A DNA stretch of 64,000 nucleotides, from NCBI GenBank assembly GCA_963703175.1, contig OY969794.1, forward strand, positions 2,852,001 through 2,916,000, in the 5' to 3' direction. The stretch is from VRUE01 sp963703175 (GTDB lineage Bacteria > Actinomycetota > Thermoleophilia > Solirubrobacterales > 70-9). Within the stretch, counting starts at the first letter, position 1, and every line of letters starts with the position of its first letter. Shown here piece after piece: positions 52,594-61,518 of this stretch. A program made the translations under genes and the position numbers. The notes beneath the pieces were generated by a model, which was given only the letters and a program-made list of their open reading frames with translations, was not told the origin of the DNA and did no database searches.

Positions 52594-54145
52594 GACCGTG
52601 TCCTTTGCCGGTTTCATGGCCAACGGGAACTTCTTCGCCAGAGGCTGGCTCGGCGGCCTCTTCTGCTTCAGGAACCTCTCCGGCCGGGGGTTCCGAGGAT
52701 TCCGGTTCGGCGCCGGGACCCGCTGGGTGGGCCGGGTGGGATGGATGAGCGGGGTGGCTTTCGGATGCGGGCCCATGCTCCGCTTTGTGTTCGGCCGCAG
52801 TCTGCTGGCCATGTTCGGAGCCTTTGTGTTCAGCAGCCGCCCCTTGGCCATGTTCGGAATTCGGGTGTTCAGCCGCGGACTGACTGCTGTGTTCGGAGGC
52901 AGCGACCTCCTGCCCCTTTCCGTATTGGGGCGCCGACGAGTTGCCCTGAGAGTCCGGAGCCAGGGCGTTGATGGCGTCGCTCTTGCCCTGGGTGAAATTA
53001 TCTTGCGTCGGACTCTCCACCTCGCTGGAAGTTGGACTCGCGGGTTTGTTCCGCGTGGAACTCACGGTCGAGGGGACACCGACCCTCCCTTTGCCCGTCA
53101 GCCCCGCGGCATGCTCAGCGCCGGCTACAGGTGAGGCAGAGTGTCGACTAAGCGCCGCAACCTGGTCATAATTGGTTGCCGCCGGCCGCGCGGCCTGTAC
53201 TGGCTGCGCTGAGTGATCGCCCGTCCGCCCCGTATCGACCAAGCCTCCCTGGTACGCGGCACCGGTACCGACCGCCGCCACGACTGCAACCGTCGCCGCC
53301 GCTTTCAACACCGCCGCAGAGCCGAGCGACTGCGCTGCCCCACCGCCGAGCACGCCCGCCGCGCCCCCGCCGACACCGTGGCCGCCGAGCAATCGCTCCA
53401 GCAGCCTCACAGCCACCGCCGCCGGCAACGGTGAGAGCGCGGCGAGATCCAGCTCGCGAACCTCGATTTCCTCGCGAAAGCGGCTGCACTCCGTGCAGCC
53501 GTGCAGATGAGCGCGCAGATCGCGGCGCCGGATGACGCGGCCGTCGCCGTCTGAGAGCGCTCTGGTCACGGTCTCGCAACTCATCTTCCGGCCCTCGTCC
53601 ATTCCCCGCAGGCTCAGCCGGGCCTCATAGAGGGTCTGCCGGGCGGCCCTGGAGGAGGTGCCTAGCGCCACGCCGATTTCGGCGAAATCGAGACCTCCCA
53701 GCTCACGCAAAACCAGGGCCCCGCGCTGGCGCTCGGGGAGCTCGTTCAGGTCGGAGAGCAGCTGCCGCAACCGCTCCCTCGAGGTCGCCTCCTCCGCCAG
53801 CCCTGACCCGGGGGCGGCAAGCTCGGCGTCCAGCTGTCGCGTGTCACGGCGGCGGCGCAGCAGCTCGATCGACTCGTTGTGGGCAATCCGGTAGAGCCAT
53901 GGCTTCAGCTCAATCGGGCGCTCCACCCCCGGCAGCGTCCGCAACACCTTGACCATCGTGTTCTGAAGTGCATCCTGAGCGTCATGGGAATTGGCGACGA
54001 TCGCCAGGCAATAGCGATACAGGCGCTGGTTGTAGCGATCGAAGATCGCCGTCAGGACAGGGTCGTCCCCCTTGACCGCCCGCTGCAAGAGATGGCGATC
54101 CGTCCCAGCCGCGCCCAGCTCCTCGTCGGTCCCACCTCGTGGCAT
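52580..54145 (-). CDS. ECF sigma factor fused to zf-HC2 anti-sigma-like, TM and repetitive tail
   Basis: 521 residues from the ATG at 54145. About 30-100 is sigma region 2 (YRYCLAIVANSHDAQDALQN, LKPWLYRIAHNESIELLRRR). About 125-180 is region 4 (LPERQRGALVLRELGGLDFA, EIGVALGTSSRAARQTLYEA). From 190 comes a zinc-finger typical of anti-sigma factors: Cys190, His213, Cys217, Cys220 (HLHGCTEC). One transmembrane helix follows near 279-300 (VLKAAATVAVVAAVGTGAAY). The remaining about 220 residues form a low-complexity outer tail rich in Ser, Glu, His and Pro with AAEHKGSEHGQ-like repeats. Sigma and anti-sigma are therefore in one membrane-anchored chain. Confidence 0.88.
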   Translation of the reverse strand: MPRGGTDEELGAAGTDRHLLQRAVKGDDPVLTAIFDRYNQRLYRYCLAIVANSHDAQDALQNTMVKVLRTLPGVERPIELKPWLYRIAHNESIELLRRRRDTRQLDAELAAPGSGLAEEATSRERLRQLLSDLNELPERQRGALVLRELGGLDFAEIGVALGTSSRAARQTLYEARLSLRGMDEGRKMSCETVTRALSDGDGRVIRRRDLRAHLHGCTECSRFREEIEVRELDLAALSPLPAAVAVRLLERLLGGHGVGGGAAGVLGGGAAQSLGSAAVLKAAATVAVVAAVGTGAAYQGGLVDTGRTGDHSAQPVQAARPAATNYDQVAALSRHSASPVAGAEHAAGLTGKGRVGVPSTVSSTRNKPASPTSSEVESPTQDNFTQGKSDAINALAPDSQGNSSAPQYGKGQEVAASEHSSQSAAEHPNSEHGQGAAAEHKGSEHGQQTAAEHKAEHGPASESHPAHPSHPAHPAGPGAEPESSEPPAGEVPEAEEAAEPASGEEVPVGHETGKGHGHGHE

Positions 54146-54215
54146 CTCGCTCAAGGTTAAGGGGGCGGCCGGCAAGTAGCGCCTGACATCCCACAGCCAG
54201 GCACGTTTTAAGAGC

Positions 54216-54443
54216 GTGACTGTCGCGGGCTCGATATTCCTAATCGCCTTTGGCGCGATCCTCTACTTCGCGACCAACCTGCGCATCGCCCACGTCGATA
54301 TCGACACCGTCGGGCTGATCCTGATGATCGCTGGACTCGTCGGTCTGGTGCTGGGTCTCGTCCAGCAAGGGATCTGGTCGAGGCGATCGAGGCGCGATGT
54401 GGCACTGGCCCGCCGCGGAGCTCCGACGCGGCCGCCGTCCTAA
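54216..54443 (+). CDS. DUF6458-type two-helix membrane protein
   Basis: 75 residues from a GTG at 54216. Two hydrophobic helices (AGSIFLIAFGAILYFAT, TVGLILMIAGLVGLVLGLV) separated by a short polar loop with HVDIDTVG, matching the small actinobacterial DUF6458 family. The C-terminal tail is Arg-rich and cytoplasmic. Function unknown. It is divergent from the sigma-factor gene across 70 bp, where their promoters must lie. Confidence 0.8.
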   Translation: MTVAGSIFLIAFGAILYFATNLRIAHVDIDTVGLILMIAGLVGLVLGLVQQGIWSRRSRRDVALARRGAPTRPPS

Positions 54444-55141
54444 CTCGGCGCAGCCGCAAAGGAGCGCAGCTCGATTCCTTCGGACTCGATTGCCTTCCTG
54501 ATCCGCGGGTCGCAGAGCACCCGAACCTCGGCCTCGCGCTCGGGCCCATACGACGATTCCCCCTGCATCTCCAAGCCTGGATGGCAGCCCAGCTCGGTCC
54601 ACCCGGCGGGCAGCGACGCTAGGAGCGCGATCAGGCTCTGCACTCCGATCGCGCCGGGCAACGGCTCCCCCTTGCCGGTCTGCCCGTAGAAGCCGCCCTC
54701 GTAGCGGATCCGCCGGGATCGCAGCGGCACCCCGAGCTCGGCCGCAAGCCGCTCCGCCACCGACGCCAGCGGCTCCTCCATGTGCATGTGCTGATGGGAG
54801 TCGAGGTGGGTCGGGTCGCGACCCAGCAGGCGGACAAAGGCGTCGAGCTGAGCCCGGCACTCACCCTCAACCGCAGCCTCGTCATCCAGCGCGCAACGCT
54901 CGTATGCGGCCATCCATTCGCCGTTGACGTAATCCCACTGACCAAGGTCGATGTGGAGGCCGATGGCAAGCTCGGGATGAGCCGTGGCGTATCTCGCCGC
55001 CGCCGGCGCTCCAGCTTGGCGCACCATCATGCTGGCGCTGGTCACGATGCCCCGCTCGTGAGCCTCGCCGATCCCGGCGTTGACCGGCTCCGAGAGCCCG
55101 AGGTCGTCAGCGTTGACGATCAGGGTCCGCGCCTCGGTCAT
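54440..55141 (-). CDS. YdjC/ChbG-family carbohydrate deacetylase
   Basis: 233 residues from the ATG at 55141 (MTEARTLIVNADDLGLSEPV). The NADDLG metal motif, then GIVTSASMM, LAIGLHIDLGQWD, and LDSHQHMHMEEPLA with the metal histidines, and LGCHPGLEM near the end, match ChbG/YdjC deacetylases acting on N-acetylated di- or oligosaccharides. It follows the kinase stop after 1 nt, so it belongs to the sugar cluster that runs to the window end. Confidence 0.88.
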   Translation of the reverse strand: MTEARTLIVNADDLGLSEPVNAGIGEAHERGIVTSASMMVRQAGAPAAARYATAHPELAIGLHIDLGQWDYVNGEWMAAYERCALDDEAAVEGECRAQLDAFVRLLGRDPTHLDSHQHMHMEEPLASVAERLAAELGVPLRSRRIRYEGGFYGQTGKGEPLPGAIGVQSLIALLASLPAGWTELGCHPGLEMQGESSYGPEREAEVRVLCDPRIRKAIESEGIELRSFAAAPS

Positions 55142-55142
55142 C

Positions 55143-56120
55143 TCAGAGACCAAGGCCCTCTGCCAGCGCCAGGGCCTCGCCAAGCCAATCGTGTCGCTGT
55201 CCCTCGGGCGGAGTCCAGCTCGGCGGCGCCCAGCCCAGCCACTGGATCGCGAGTTGCAGGCGGGCAAGACCAAGGTCTTCGGGCGAGACGTGCTCCGTGT
55301 TGCCGTAGGCGGAGACGATCGCCGCTCGATCCTGCTCAGACCAGTCCCCGCTGACGAGCGCGGCCAGGTCGGTTGCGCCCGGCCCGACCGCGGCGAGCTC
55401 CCAGTCCACCGGGGCGATGCGCGGTGCCGCTGCGTCAGTGGAAACCAGCACGTTCGAAGCGTAGAACTCGCCGTGGATAACGGTCCTGGGCACGGCAAGG
55501 AGGGCTTCGACTACGGACTCATGCCCTTCGCCGAGCCACTCGACCGCCGCCACGTAGTCGGCGGACCGGGACGGTGCCCGGGCGAAGTCACGGGCCCGAG
55601 CCATCCAGCGCCGGTAGAAGGCGGCGTCGTGGTCGACCAGGTGGCCGGCGGCTATGTAGCGCTCGAAGTCCGTGCCGAATTTGGCGTGCAGTCGCCCCAG
55701 CCAGCGCGCCGCTGCCTCCCAGAGCTCGCGCTCGCCGACCTGGTAGAGCTCGCGACCGTCGACCCACTCGACGAAGAGCCAGCAGCGCTCCCGCTCGACG
55801 ATCGCTCCGTGATATCGCGGGGCACCGAGCCCAGCCGGCTCAAGCAGGGATGCGTAGACGGCGGGCTCTCGCCGCGGGTCGTGGAGGAACCTGGGCTTGG
55901 CCAGGCGAGCCCCCTCGTCGAGCCCCCCCCACTCCAGCCGCTTGAACGCAAGGCGCAGGCAGGCGCCGTCGTCGAGCTCGACCTCGAGTTCTTCGAGCGG
56001 AAAGCTGGTGCGATATTGGGACTGTCGGCGCCGGACCTTGCGAGGCGGGGCGCTTCCGGCCTCTGCCAGGACCCCCTGCAGCGCATCGAACAACCCTGCG
56101 TCGGTGGGAGTGCCGTTCAT
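55143..56120 (-). CDS. aminoglycoside-phosphotransferase-like kinase, HGE variant
   Basis: 325 residues from the ATG at 56120 (MNGTPTDAGLFDALQGVL). Protein-kinase-like fold: LRLAFKRLEWGGL (ATP Lys), WLFVEWVDGREL (hinge), VIHGEFYASNVLV in place of the usual HGDxxxxN, and IAPVDWELAAVGPGATDLAA for the metal-binding aspartate. The catalytic-loop Asp is Glu here, so activity may be altered or specialised. The position between a deacetylase and an aminotransferase suggests a sugar or amino-sugar kinase rather than drug resistance. Confidence 0.78.
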   Translation of the reverse strand: MNGTPTDAGLFDALQGVLAEAGSAPPRKVRRRQSQYRTSFPLEELEVELDDGACLRLAFKRLEWGGLDEGARLAKPRFLHDPRREPAVYASLLEPAGLGAPRYHGAIVERERCWLFVEWVDGRELYQVGERELWEAAARWLGRLHAKFGTDFERYIAAGHLVDHDAAFYRRWMARARDFARAPSRSADYVAAVEWLGEGHESVVEALLAVPRTVIHGEFYASNVLVSTDAAAPRIAPVDWELAAVGPGATDLAALVSGDWSEQDRAAIVSAYGNTEHVSPEDLGLARLQLAIQWLGWAPPSWTPPEGQRHDWLGEALALAEGLGL

Positions 56121-56133
56121 GCTTCCGCGGCAC

Positions 56134-57285
56134 CTACTCGCCGGCCCGAGCGGCTCTAACGAGCGCCGCGCGGCTCGCGTCGATGACGCGCTCGATCCGC
56201 TCATCGTCGAGGTCGGGCCAGAGCGGTAGCCGCACCAGCCGGCGGCTGAGCTCGTCGGTATGGGTCATCGCGCCGACGGTCCGGCCGAACCGCCTGCCCG
56301 CGGGAGCGCTGTGTAGCGGCACGTAATGGAAAGGGGTGACAATCCCCTCGCCGCGCAGCTCCTCAATGAAGGCATCGCGTGAGGGTGGCGTCGGCAGGAC
56401 GAGGTAGTAGAGGTGGCCGTTGTGGGTGTTGCCGGCGGCGATCGCAGGGCGACGTGCCAGGCCCTCGGCCTCGACTCCGGCAAAGGCCGCGTGGTAGCGG
56501 TCCCAGATGGCAAGCCGCCGCGCAGTTACCTCCTCGGCCGCCTCCAGCTGTCCCAAGAGGAAGGCGGCCGATATCTCGCTGGCGCCGAAGGAGGAGCCGA
56601 CGTCGAGCCAGGTGTAGCGGTCCACCTCGCCGCGCAGGAAACGGTCGCGGTCGGTTCCCTTGTCCCAGATCACCTCCGCCCGCTCGACTAGCTCCGGCCT
56701 GTTGACGAGCAGGGCTCCGCCCTCGCCGCAGGTCACGTTCTTGGTGTAGTGAAAGCTGAACGTGCCGAGGTCTCCAATCGAGCCGAGCGGACGATCGCCG
56801 TAGGAGGCGAGCAGGCAGTGAGCCGCGTCCTCCACCAGGACCAGGTCGGAGGACTCGGCGATCGCAAGTAAGGCATCCATCTCACAGCTGACGCCCCCGT
56901 AGTGCACCGCGACTATCGCTTTCGCATTCGGGCCGACCGCCGCTTTGACCAGATCGGGGTCGACGTTGAGCGTGTGAGGATCGATGTCGACGAAGACCGG
57001 TTCGGAGCCCTGCCGGACCACCGCCGTCGCCATCGTCGGATAGGCGAAGGAGGGCATGATCACCTCGTCACCAGGACCGATCCCGGCAAGGATCATCGCC
57101 GCCTCCAATGCTCCCGTTCCAGAGTGCGAGAGCAGCGCTCTCTCCGCTCCGGACCTCTCCCGCAGCCACCTCTCGCAGCGCTGAGTAAATGCGCCACCGC
57201 TTTCCAGCCCGGCCTCGGCCGCAAGCCGGACGTACTCCAGCTCGGTTCCCGCCAAGAACGGACGAGTGAAGGGGATCTCACTCAC
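56134..57285 (-). CDS. WecE/RffA-like dTDP-4-keto-6-deoxyhexose aminotransferase
   Basis: 383 residues from a GTG at 57285 (MSEIPFTRPFLAGTELEYV). DegT/DnrJ-family fold: SHSGTGALEAAMILAGI, PSFAYPTMATAVVRQG, VAVHYGGVSCEMD, EDAAHCLLASYGDRPLG, FSFHYTKNVTCGEGGALLVN with the PLP lysine, and GSSFGASEISAAFLLGQL. The IPFTRPFLAGTELEYV opening and TKNVTCGEGG are typical of WecE, which makes 4-amino-4,6-dideoxysugars. It is the nucleotide-sugar step of the cluster. Confidence 0.85.
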   Translation of the reverse strand: MSEIPFTRPFLAGTELEYVRLAAEAGLESGGAFTQRCERWLRERSGAERALLSHSGTGALEAAMILAGIGPGDEVIMPSFAYPTMATAVVRQGSEPVFVDIDPHTLNVDPDLVKAAVGPNAKAIVAVHYGGVSCEMDALLAIAESSDLVLVEDAAHCLLASYGDRPLGSIGDLGTFSFHYTKNVTCGEGGALLVNRPELVERAEVIWDKGTDRDRFLRGEVDRYTWLDVGSSFGASEISAAFLLGQLEAAEEVTARRLAIWDRYHAAFAGVEAEGLARRPAIAAGNTHNGHLYYLVLPTPPSRDAFIEELRGEGIVTPFHYVPLHSAPAGRRFGRTVGAMTHTDELSRRLVRLPLWPDLDDERIERVIDASRAALVRAARAGE

Positions 57286-57301
57286 CCGCAAGGCCTCAGG
57301 A

Positions 57302-57964
57302 TCAGCCCGATATCGACGCCGCTTTTCCCAGCGACTCGATCGGTCGCAGCCATTCGGGCGCCGGCCCGAGAGGTTCACCGTCGGCCGTGTCTCCGTAGAC
57401 GGCCCGCTCCACCGCGGCCCAAACCGGATTCTGCAAATACATCAGCCTTATGTGCGCCGCGGTGAACCAGTGGTCGATGACCTTGTCGTAGACCAGCTCG
57501 TTGACCCGGGGAAGCTGCCTCACCGCATCTTCCTGCTCGGCACTCACCTCGGTCTGGATGCGCATGAAGGCCAGGAAGTCCTCGATCATGCACTCGGTTC
57601 GAATCCAGGTATCGACTCGCGGGCCGTCCGGCGGCATGTACCGAACCAGGAAGGCGTCGGCCGCGTTGGACTCGGCGATCTGCTGGGGAGAGAGCATCGG
57701 TGACTGTTCGAAATCCGGTAAAAGACCGACGATCGACTTCCAGACGTGAAAGCTGAGCATCCACGACGGCAGCCGGCGGATGTTGAGAACGCGCAGCTTG
57801 CCCGCAACCTCGTCTGGTCGGTCATCAAATGCCGTGTGCTGCTCGACGGTCTGGGCCGGATCTGAGAACTCGATCGCGTCGGGGAAGACCTTGAATAGAG
57901 CATGGGTCATTTCGCCTCCCGCCTTTGCCAGGTGCGCCCAGGCGAAATTCTTTCCGATCACCAT
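57302..57964 (-). CDS. sulfotransferase-like protein
   Basis: 220 residues from the ATG at 57964 (MVIGKNFAWAHLAKAGGEMT). The start resembles the PAPS 5'-phosphosulfate-binding loop of sulfotransferases (compare HxPKxGGT; here HLAKAGGEMTHAL), and LNIRRLPSWMLSF could be the 3'-phosphate-binding arginine-serine segment. The rest is divergent. It may sulfate a surface glycan or lipid. It stands between the aminotransferase and glycosyltransferase genes on the same strand. Confidence 0.6.
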   Translation of the reverse strand: MVIGKNFAWAHLAKAGGEMTHALFKVFPDAIEFSDPAQTVEQHTAFDDRPDEVAGKLRVLNIRRLPSWMLSFHVWKSIVGLLPDFEQSPMLSPQQIAESNAADAFLVRYMPPDGPRVDTWIRTECMIEDFLAFMRIQTEVSAEQEDAVRQLPRVNELVYDKVIDHWFTAAHIRLMYLQNPVWAAVERAVYGDTADGEPLGPAPEWLRPIESLGKAASISG

Positions 57965-57975
57965 CGCTGCTCAGT

Positions 57976-59145
57976 TTATGGCGATCCTCCCCGGATGGGT
58001 GGCCGGGGAAGCGGCTTGGACGCCAATTTGAGCAGAAGCCCACGAAGTACGGCACGCGAGTCGAACATGTCCTCGGCTATCTGCCGAGCACGCTTGCGGT
58101 GATGCTCAGGGCGCCCCCGGATCTCCTCGACGGCAGCGATCGCTTCCGCAAGTGTCGTGAACGACATCAATCCCTCTCCCACCGGCAGAACCGCGCTGAA
58201 GCCAGTCTCCTGCGCAAGGACGGGCCGGCCGCTGGCTAGATAGCAGGCGCTCCGATCACTGAACCATCCACTGCGCGAGGTCACATAACCGCTCTTCGCG
58301 ATACCCAGCTCGGCAGCGGAAGCCCGAATGTAGGTGGCGTAGAGATCCGGCGTGCCAGCGGCCGTGTCGGGGTCAACCAATCCCCAACTATTGCGGCGAA
58401 GGGAGTCGAGGTCGTCTACCTCATCGGGGTGAATCCCCAGGGCGAGCTCGAACCGTCCACCGGCACGCTGCGGCAGCTCGATCAGCTTTCGCAGCGAGTG
58501 CGCGCGCTGACCGTAGTGGATGCCCTCGTACTCGATCGAGCCATAGCTGCGCCAGTGCCCGATCGAGGTGAAGGACCGGGTCGCGGGATCGGCGGCGACC
58601 GGCCAGCTGCCCAGAACCACGGGGGGCAACGTGTGAATCCAGTCACGGTCACAGGTCGGCACCGGGCAGGCACGGGTGCCAATCAGCTGGCCCACCGAGA
58701 GAAAGTGGGTGTGGCGGTCGAATCCCATGTCCTCCCCGGTCAGGTGCCAAACCTGATTGAAGCCAGGGTCGAGATCGAGGAAGGCCCGGGCTGGGATCGA
58801 CTCCAGCAACCTCTCGTCCTTGAGCATTCCGGACACATTGATAAGCACGTCGGCCTCGCCGGCGAAGGAGACCAAATCGCGATAGGACACTCCCACCGTC
58901 TGCTCGGAGCCGGGACGCAGGAGTGCCACCCGGTCCCGTGGCAGCGGCAGCGAGTTGAAGTAAGAGGCGATCTTCGGCCCAGGCCAAGACCGCTCCGCCT
59001 GACCGCGGACCGGCTCCACCAGGAGAACGTCGTGCCCCAGGTCTCGCAGACCGAAGAAGTACTGCAAGACCGCCCAGGTGGCGCCACCTTGACGAGGATC
59101 GCCGGCGACCATTCCACTGATCATGATCTTCAGTCGCTCTGCCAA
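57976..59145 (-). CDS. GT-B glycosyltransferase, paralogue 1
   Basis: 389 residues. N-terminal Rossmann half MISGMVAGDPRQGGATWAVL with a glycine-rich acceptor loop; LINVSGMLKDERLL; AFLDLDPGFNQVWHLTGED; C-terminal donor half with SGWFSDRSACYLASGRPVLA, QETGFSAVLPVGEGLMSF and EAIAAVEEIRG. The GRPVLAQETGF and GEGLM.F spacing is that of family 1/4 GT-B donor sites. It shares these blocks with the gene at 60342. The sugar and acceptor are unknown. Confidence 0.75.
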   Translation of the reverse strand: MAERLKIMISGMVAGDPRQGGATWAVLQYFFGLRDLGHDVLLVEPVRGQAERSWPGPKIASYFNSLPLPRDRVALLRPGSEQTVGVSYRDLVSFAGEADVLINVSGMLKDERLLESIPARAFLDLDPGFNQVWHLTGEDMGFDRHTHFLSVGQLIGTRACPVPTCDRDWIHTLPPVVLGSWPVAADPATRSFTSIGHWRSYGSIEYEGIHYGQRAHSLRKLIELPQRAGGRFELALGIHPDEVDDLDSLRRNSWGLVDPDTAAGTPDLYATYIRASAAELGIAKSGYVTSRSGWFSDRSACYLASGRPVLAQETGFSAVLPVGEGLMSFTTLAEAIAAVEEIRGRPEHHRKRARQIAEDMFDSRAVLRGLLLKLASKPLPRPPIRGGSP

Positions 59146-59153
59146 GGTACCTC

Positions 59154-60341
59154 TCAGCCTGTGACTTCGAGCCTAACTCGAATCAGGTCTCGGTTGGCGG
59201 TCTGCTGGCAGGCCCGGTAGTGAAACTGAGTGAAATAGAGATAAGGATGTGCACCGGTCGTCCCGAACGTACGCGAGCGACTGCCCGGATCGATCAGTGA
59301 GGGATAGGCGATCGGCGACGCTCTTCCACATCGGTACGAGTGCAAGGTTGGACTCGAGAAGATCAGCTTGCGCGGCGTCCAATGGATCAGGTCTTCCGAG
59401 AGGGAAAAGTAGACCCCGCGCTCGCGCCGGTGGCGCCGACCTTCCACTGGCCCCGCGATGCCGACCAGTACATAGCGGTCCAGCGTCGTGCTGAACGTGA
59501 GGCTCTCGGTCATTTCCGAGATCTCTCCTGGGGAGACCAGCTTGCAACCGACATAAGGCCGCGCTCGAGTCGTGTACGGGTCGCTGAAGGCGATGCGAAA
59601 CGCTTTCCCGTCCCAGGCCCGCCAAGTCCGCGGCCGAGCGATGTCGTGAGTACGGATCAGACAGTCTCCGGATGGGCGCGAGGGGTCACGAACCCGGACC
59701 AGCGCGTAGAGGTATCGGCCCCTCTCGACCAGATTGCTGGGGGCGAACACCCCCACCGGCCCGGCCCCGTGTCGGTAGCGGTAAGGGGCTCCCGCTACAA
59801 ACCGCCGCGGCAGCGGGAGCTGGTGATAGGACCTACCGCCATCGGAAGATTCGGCGAGCGTGATCGCGTTGTACCAACACCGATAGTAGGCGTGCTCCGG
59901 ACAGCGACCGGGGTGATGGTTTCCCTGGTACTCCTCGTGGACCAACGCCCATACGTGCGTGCCGTCGTAGGTGAAAGGGGACGCAAGCCAGCGACGGTCT
60001 TCGTAGCGCCGCGGGTTTGAATCCTCGGGGGAACCCAGCAGGGGTCGGCAGTCGGTGTGGATACGAGCCAGCGTGGGACCCACCATGCGGTAGTTGTCAT
60101 AGTGGGAGACCCAAAGTTGAACCCCGCCCCCGTGGTCGCGGAACGCCCGCGCGGGCAGGTCCGGCTCCTGGCTGGGGGCACAGGCTTCCCGACTCCAATC
60201 GAAGACGACCGATACCGGGCCGGCGAGCCGAATCTGCGGGCCGCCCAGCGCCGACCCGCCAGCCGGCTGCAGCCATCCGAACAGGACCAAACCGCAGAGG
60301 AAGAAGATTACGACGACGACGCGTGTGTGCTCGAGACCCAT
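59154..60341 (-). CDS. membrane-anchored or secreted propeller-like protein
   Basis: 395 residues starting with a signal/anchor helix (VVVVIFFLCGLVLFGWL). The extracellular part resembles a five-bladed glycosidase-type propeller (GH43/sialidase-like): ARIHTDCRPLLGSPEDS, YDGTHVWALVHEEYQGNHHP, ITLAESSDGGRSYHQLPLP, IRTHDIARPRTWRAWDGK, YFSLSEDLIHWTPRKLIFSS. Six or more cysteines suggest disulfides. No catalytic residues can be assigned with confidence. It lies between two glycosyltransferase genes with its start codon directly after the upstream stop. Confidence 0.65.
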   Translation of the reverse strand: MGLEHTRVVVVIFFLCGLVLFGWLQPAGGSALGGPQIRLAGPVSVVFDWSREACAPSQEPDLPARAFRDHGGGVQLWVSHYDNYRMVGPTLARIHTDCRPLLGSPEDSNPRRYEDRRWLASPFTYDGTHVWALVHEEYQGNHHPGRCPEHAYYRCWYNAITLAESSDGGRSYHQLPLPRRFVAGAPYRYRHGAGPVGVFAPSNLVERGRYLYALVRVRDPSRPSGDCLIRTHDIARPRTWRAWDGKAFRIAFSDPYTTRARPYVGCKLVSPGEISEMTESLTFSTTLDRYVLVGIAGPVEGRRHRRERGVYFSLSEDLIHWTPRKLIFSSPTLHSYRCGRASPIAYPSLIDPGSRSRTFGTTGAHPYLYFTQFHYRACQQTANRDLIRVRLEVTG

Positions 60342-61508
60342 TCAGTCGACCCCGATCCTCTCCATCAGCCGGGACAGCACCCGGTCCGAGTCGAGGTGCT
60401 CCTCGGCGAACGCTCGGGCGGCGGCGGCGTGGATGGCGTAGTCGGCGGTGATCTCTTCCGCCGAGGCTGCAGCCTCCTCGCGTGAGGCGAAGGTAAGCAG
60501 CCCCTTCCCCAGGCCCAACCCCACGTCCAAGCCGGTGCCCTGGACCAGGGCTGGGTGTCCGCAGGCGAGGTAGGCCGCGGTCCGGTCACTGAACCAGCCG
60601 CTCCGGGTCTTCGTGTAAGCCTCCTGGGCAACCGAGAACTCCCCCCCGGAGCCACTGACGTAGTCGCGGAACTGGTTTGGCGTGGCCGCGGCGTCGGCCG
60701 GCGAGACGACCTTCCAGCCATGGTCGGAGAGGGATCGCAGGTCGGCGGAGTCGGCAGGATGGATATCGAGGGCCAACTCGAAGTCGGCCGCGGGGACACG
60801 TTCGGGCAGGTCGAAGAACCGCCGGAACTGATGATGCTTCAAGCCGAGAGGCTCGCCGCCGATCTCCACGGGCCCGAAAGGGCTTCGCCAGGTGGCCACG
60901 GTCGTGAAGCGCATCCGGCCGGCGCGAGGTTCTGACTCCGGCCACTCCTCGAGGACGACCGGCGGCAACGTGGCGACCCAGCCGAGGCCGCAGTCGGGAA
61001 TGGTGCTTTCAGGGGTTCCAACGTTGAGGCCGACGGTCACATAGCGATCGTGAGGGCCGACCTCGAAGGGCACCCCCGGATCCGCGTGCCAGGCTTGAGT
61101 GAAGCCAGGGTCGAGGTCGACGTAGACGGTGGTCCGCGGACCGGCGAGGATCTCCGGATGCGTCAGATGGCCGCTGAGGTTGACCAGGAGACTCGCGTCA
61201 GCGGCCACCGCCCTCAGCTCGCCGAGGGGGAGGCCGGCGACCGCGGTGCCGCCGTCGCCGAGCAGACCGGCCCTCCCCTCCAATCCGAATTCGCGCACCA
61301 CCAGGTCGAAGAAATCGCGGTTCGACGAGGCATGAAAGCCCGTCTTCTCGCCGTAGCAGTCGACGCAGGCGCCGCTGTTCAGCTCCTCGACGAAGTAGGT
61401 GTCGAACCCGAGTCGGAGCAGGCCCAGCACCCAAGAGAGCCGCACCCAGGCCTCGCCACCGTTGAACGGCTTGTTGGCGAGCGCCCCACTGACGATCGCC
61501 GTCGGCAC
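60342..61508 (-). CDS. GT-B glycosyltransferase, paralogue 2
   Basis: 388 residues from a GTG at 61508. Opening VSGALANKPFNGGEAWVRLS, then LLVNLSGHLTHPEILAG, TTVYVDLDPGFTQAWHADPG, a C-terminal donor site SGWFSDRTAAYLACGHPALV followed by QGTGLDVGLGLGKGLLTF and EAAASAEEI. Several blocks match the gene at 57976 (VDLDPGF.Q.WH, LPPVVL, SGWFSDR.A.YLA.G.P.L.Q.TG), so they are paralogues, probably adding successive sugars to the same product. Confidence 0.75.
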   Translation of the reverse strand: MPTAIVSGALANKPFNGGEAWVRLSWVLGLLRLGFDTYFVEELNSGACVDCYGEKTGFHASSNRDFFDLVVREFGLEGRAGLLGDGGTAVAGLPLGELRAVAADASLLVNLSGHLTHPEILAGPRTTVYVDLDPGFTQAWHADPGVPFEVGPHDRYVTVGLNVGTPESTIPDCGLGWVATLPPVVLEEWPESEPRAGRMRFTTVATWRSPFGPVEIGGEPLGLKHHQFRRFFDLPERVPAADFELALDIHPADSADLRSLSDHGWKVVSPADAAATPNQFRDYVSGSGGEFSVAQEAYTKTRSGWFSDRTAAYLACGHPALVQGTGLDVGLGLGKGLLTFASREEAAASAEEITADYAIHAAAARAFAEEHLDSDRVLSRLMERIGVD

Positions 61509-61518
61509 GCCTGTCGCC

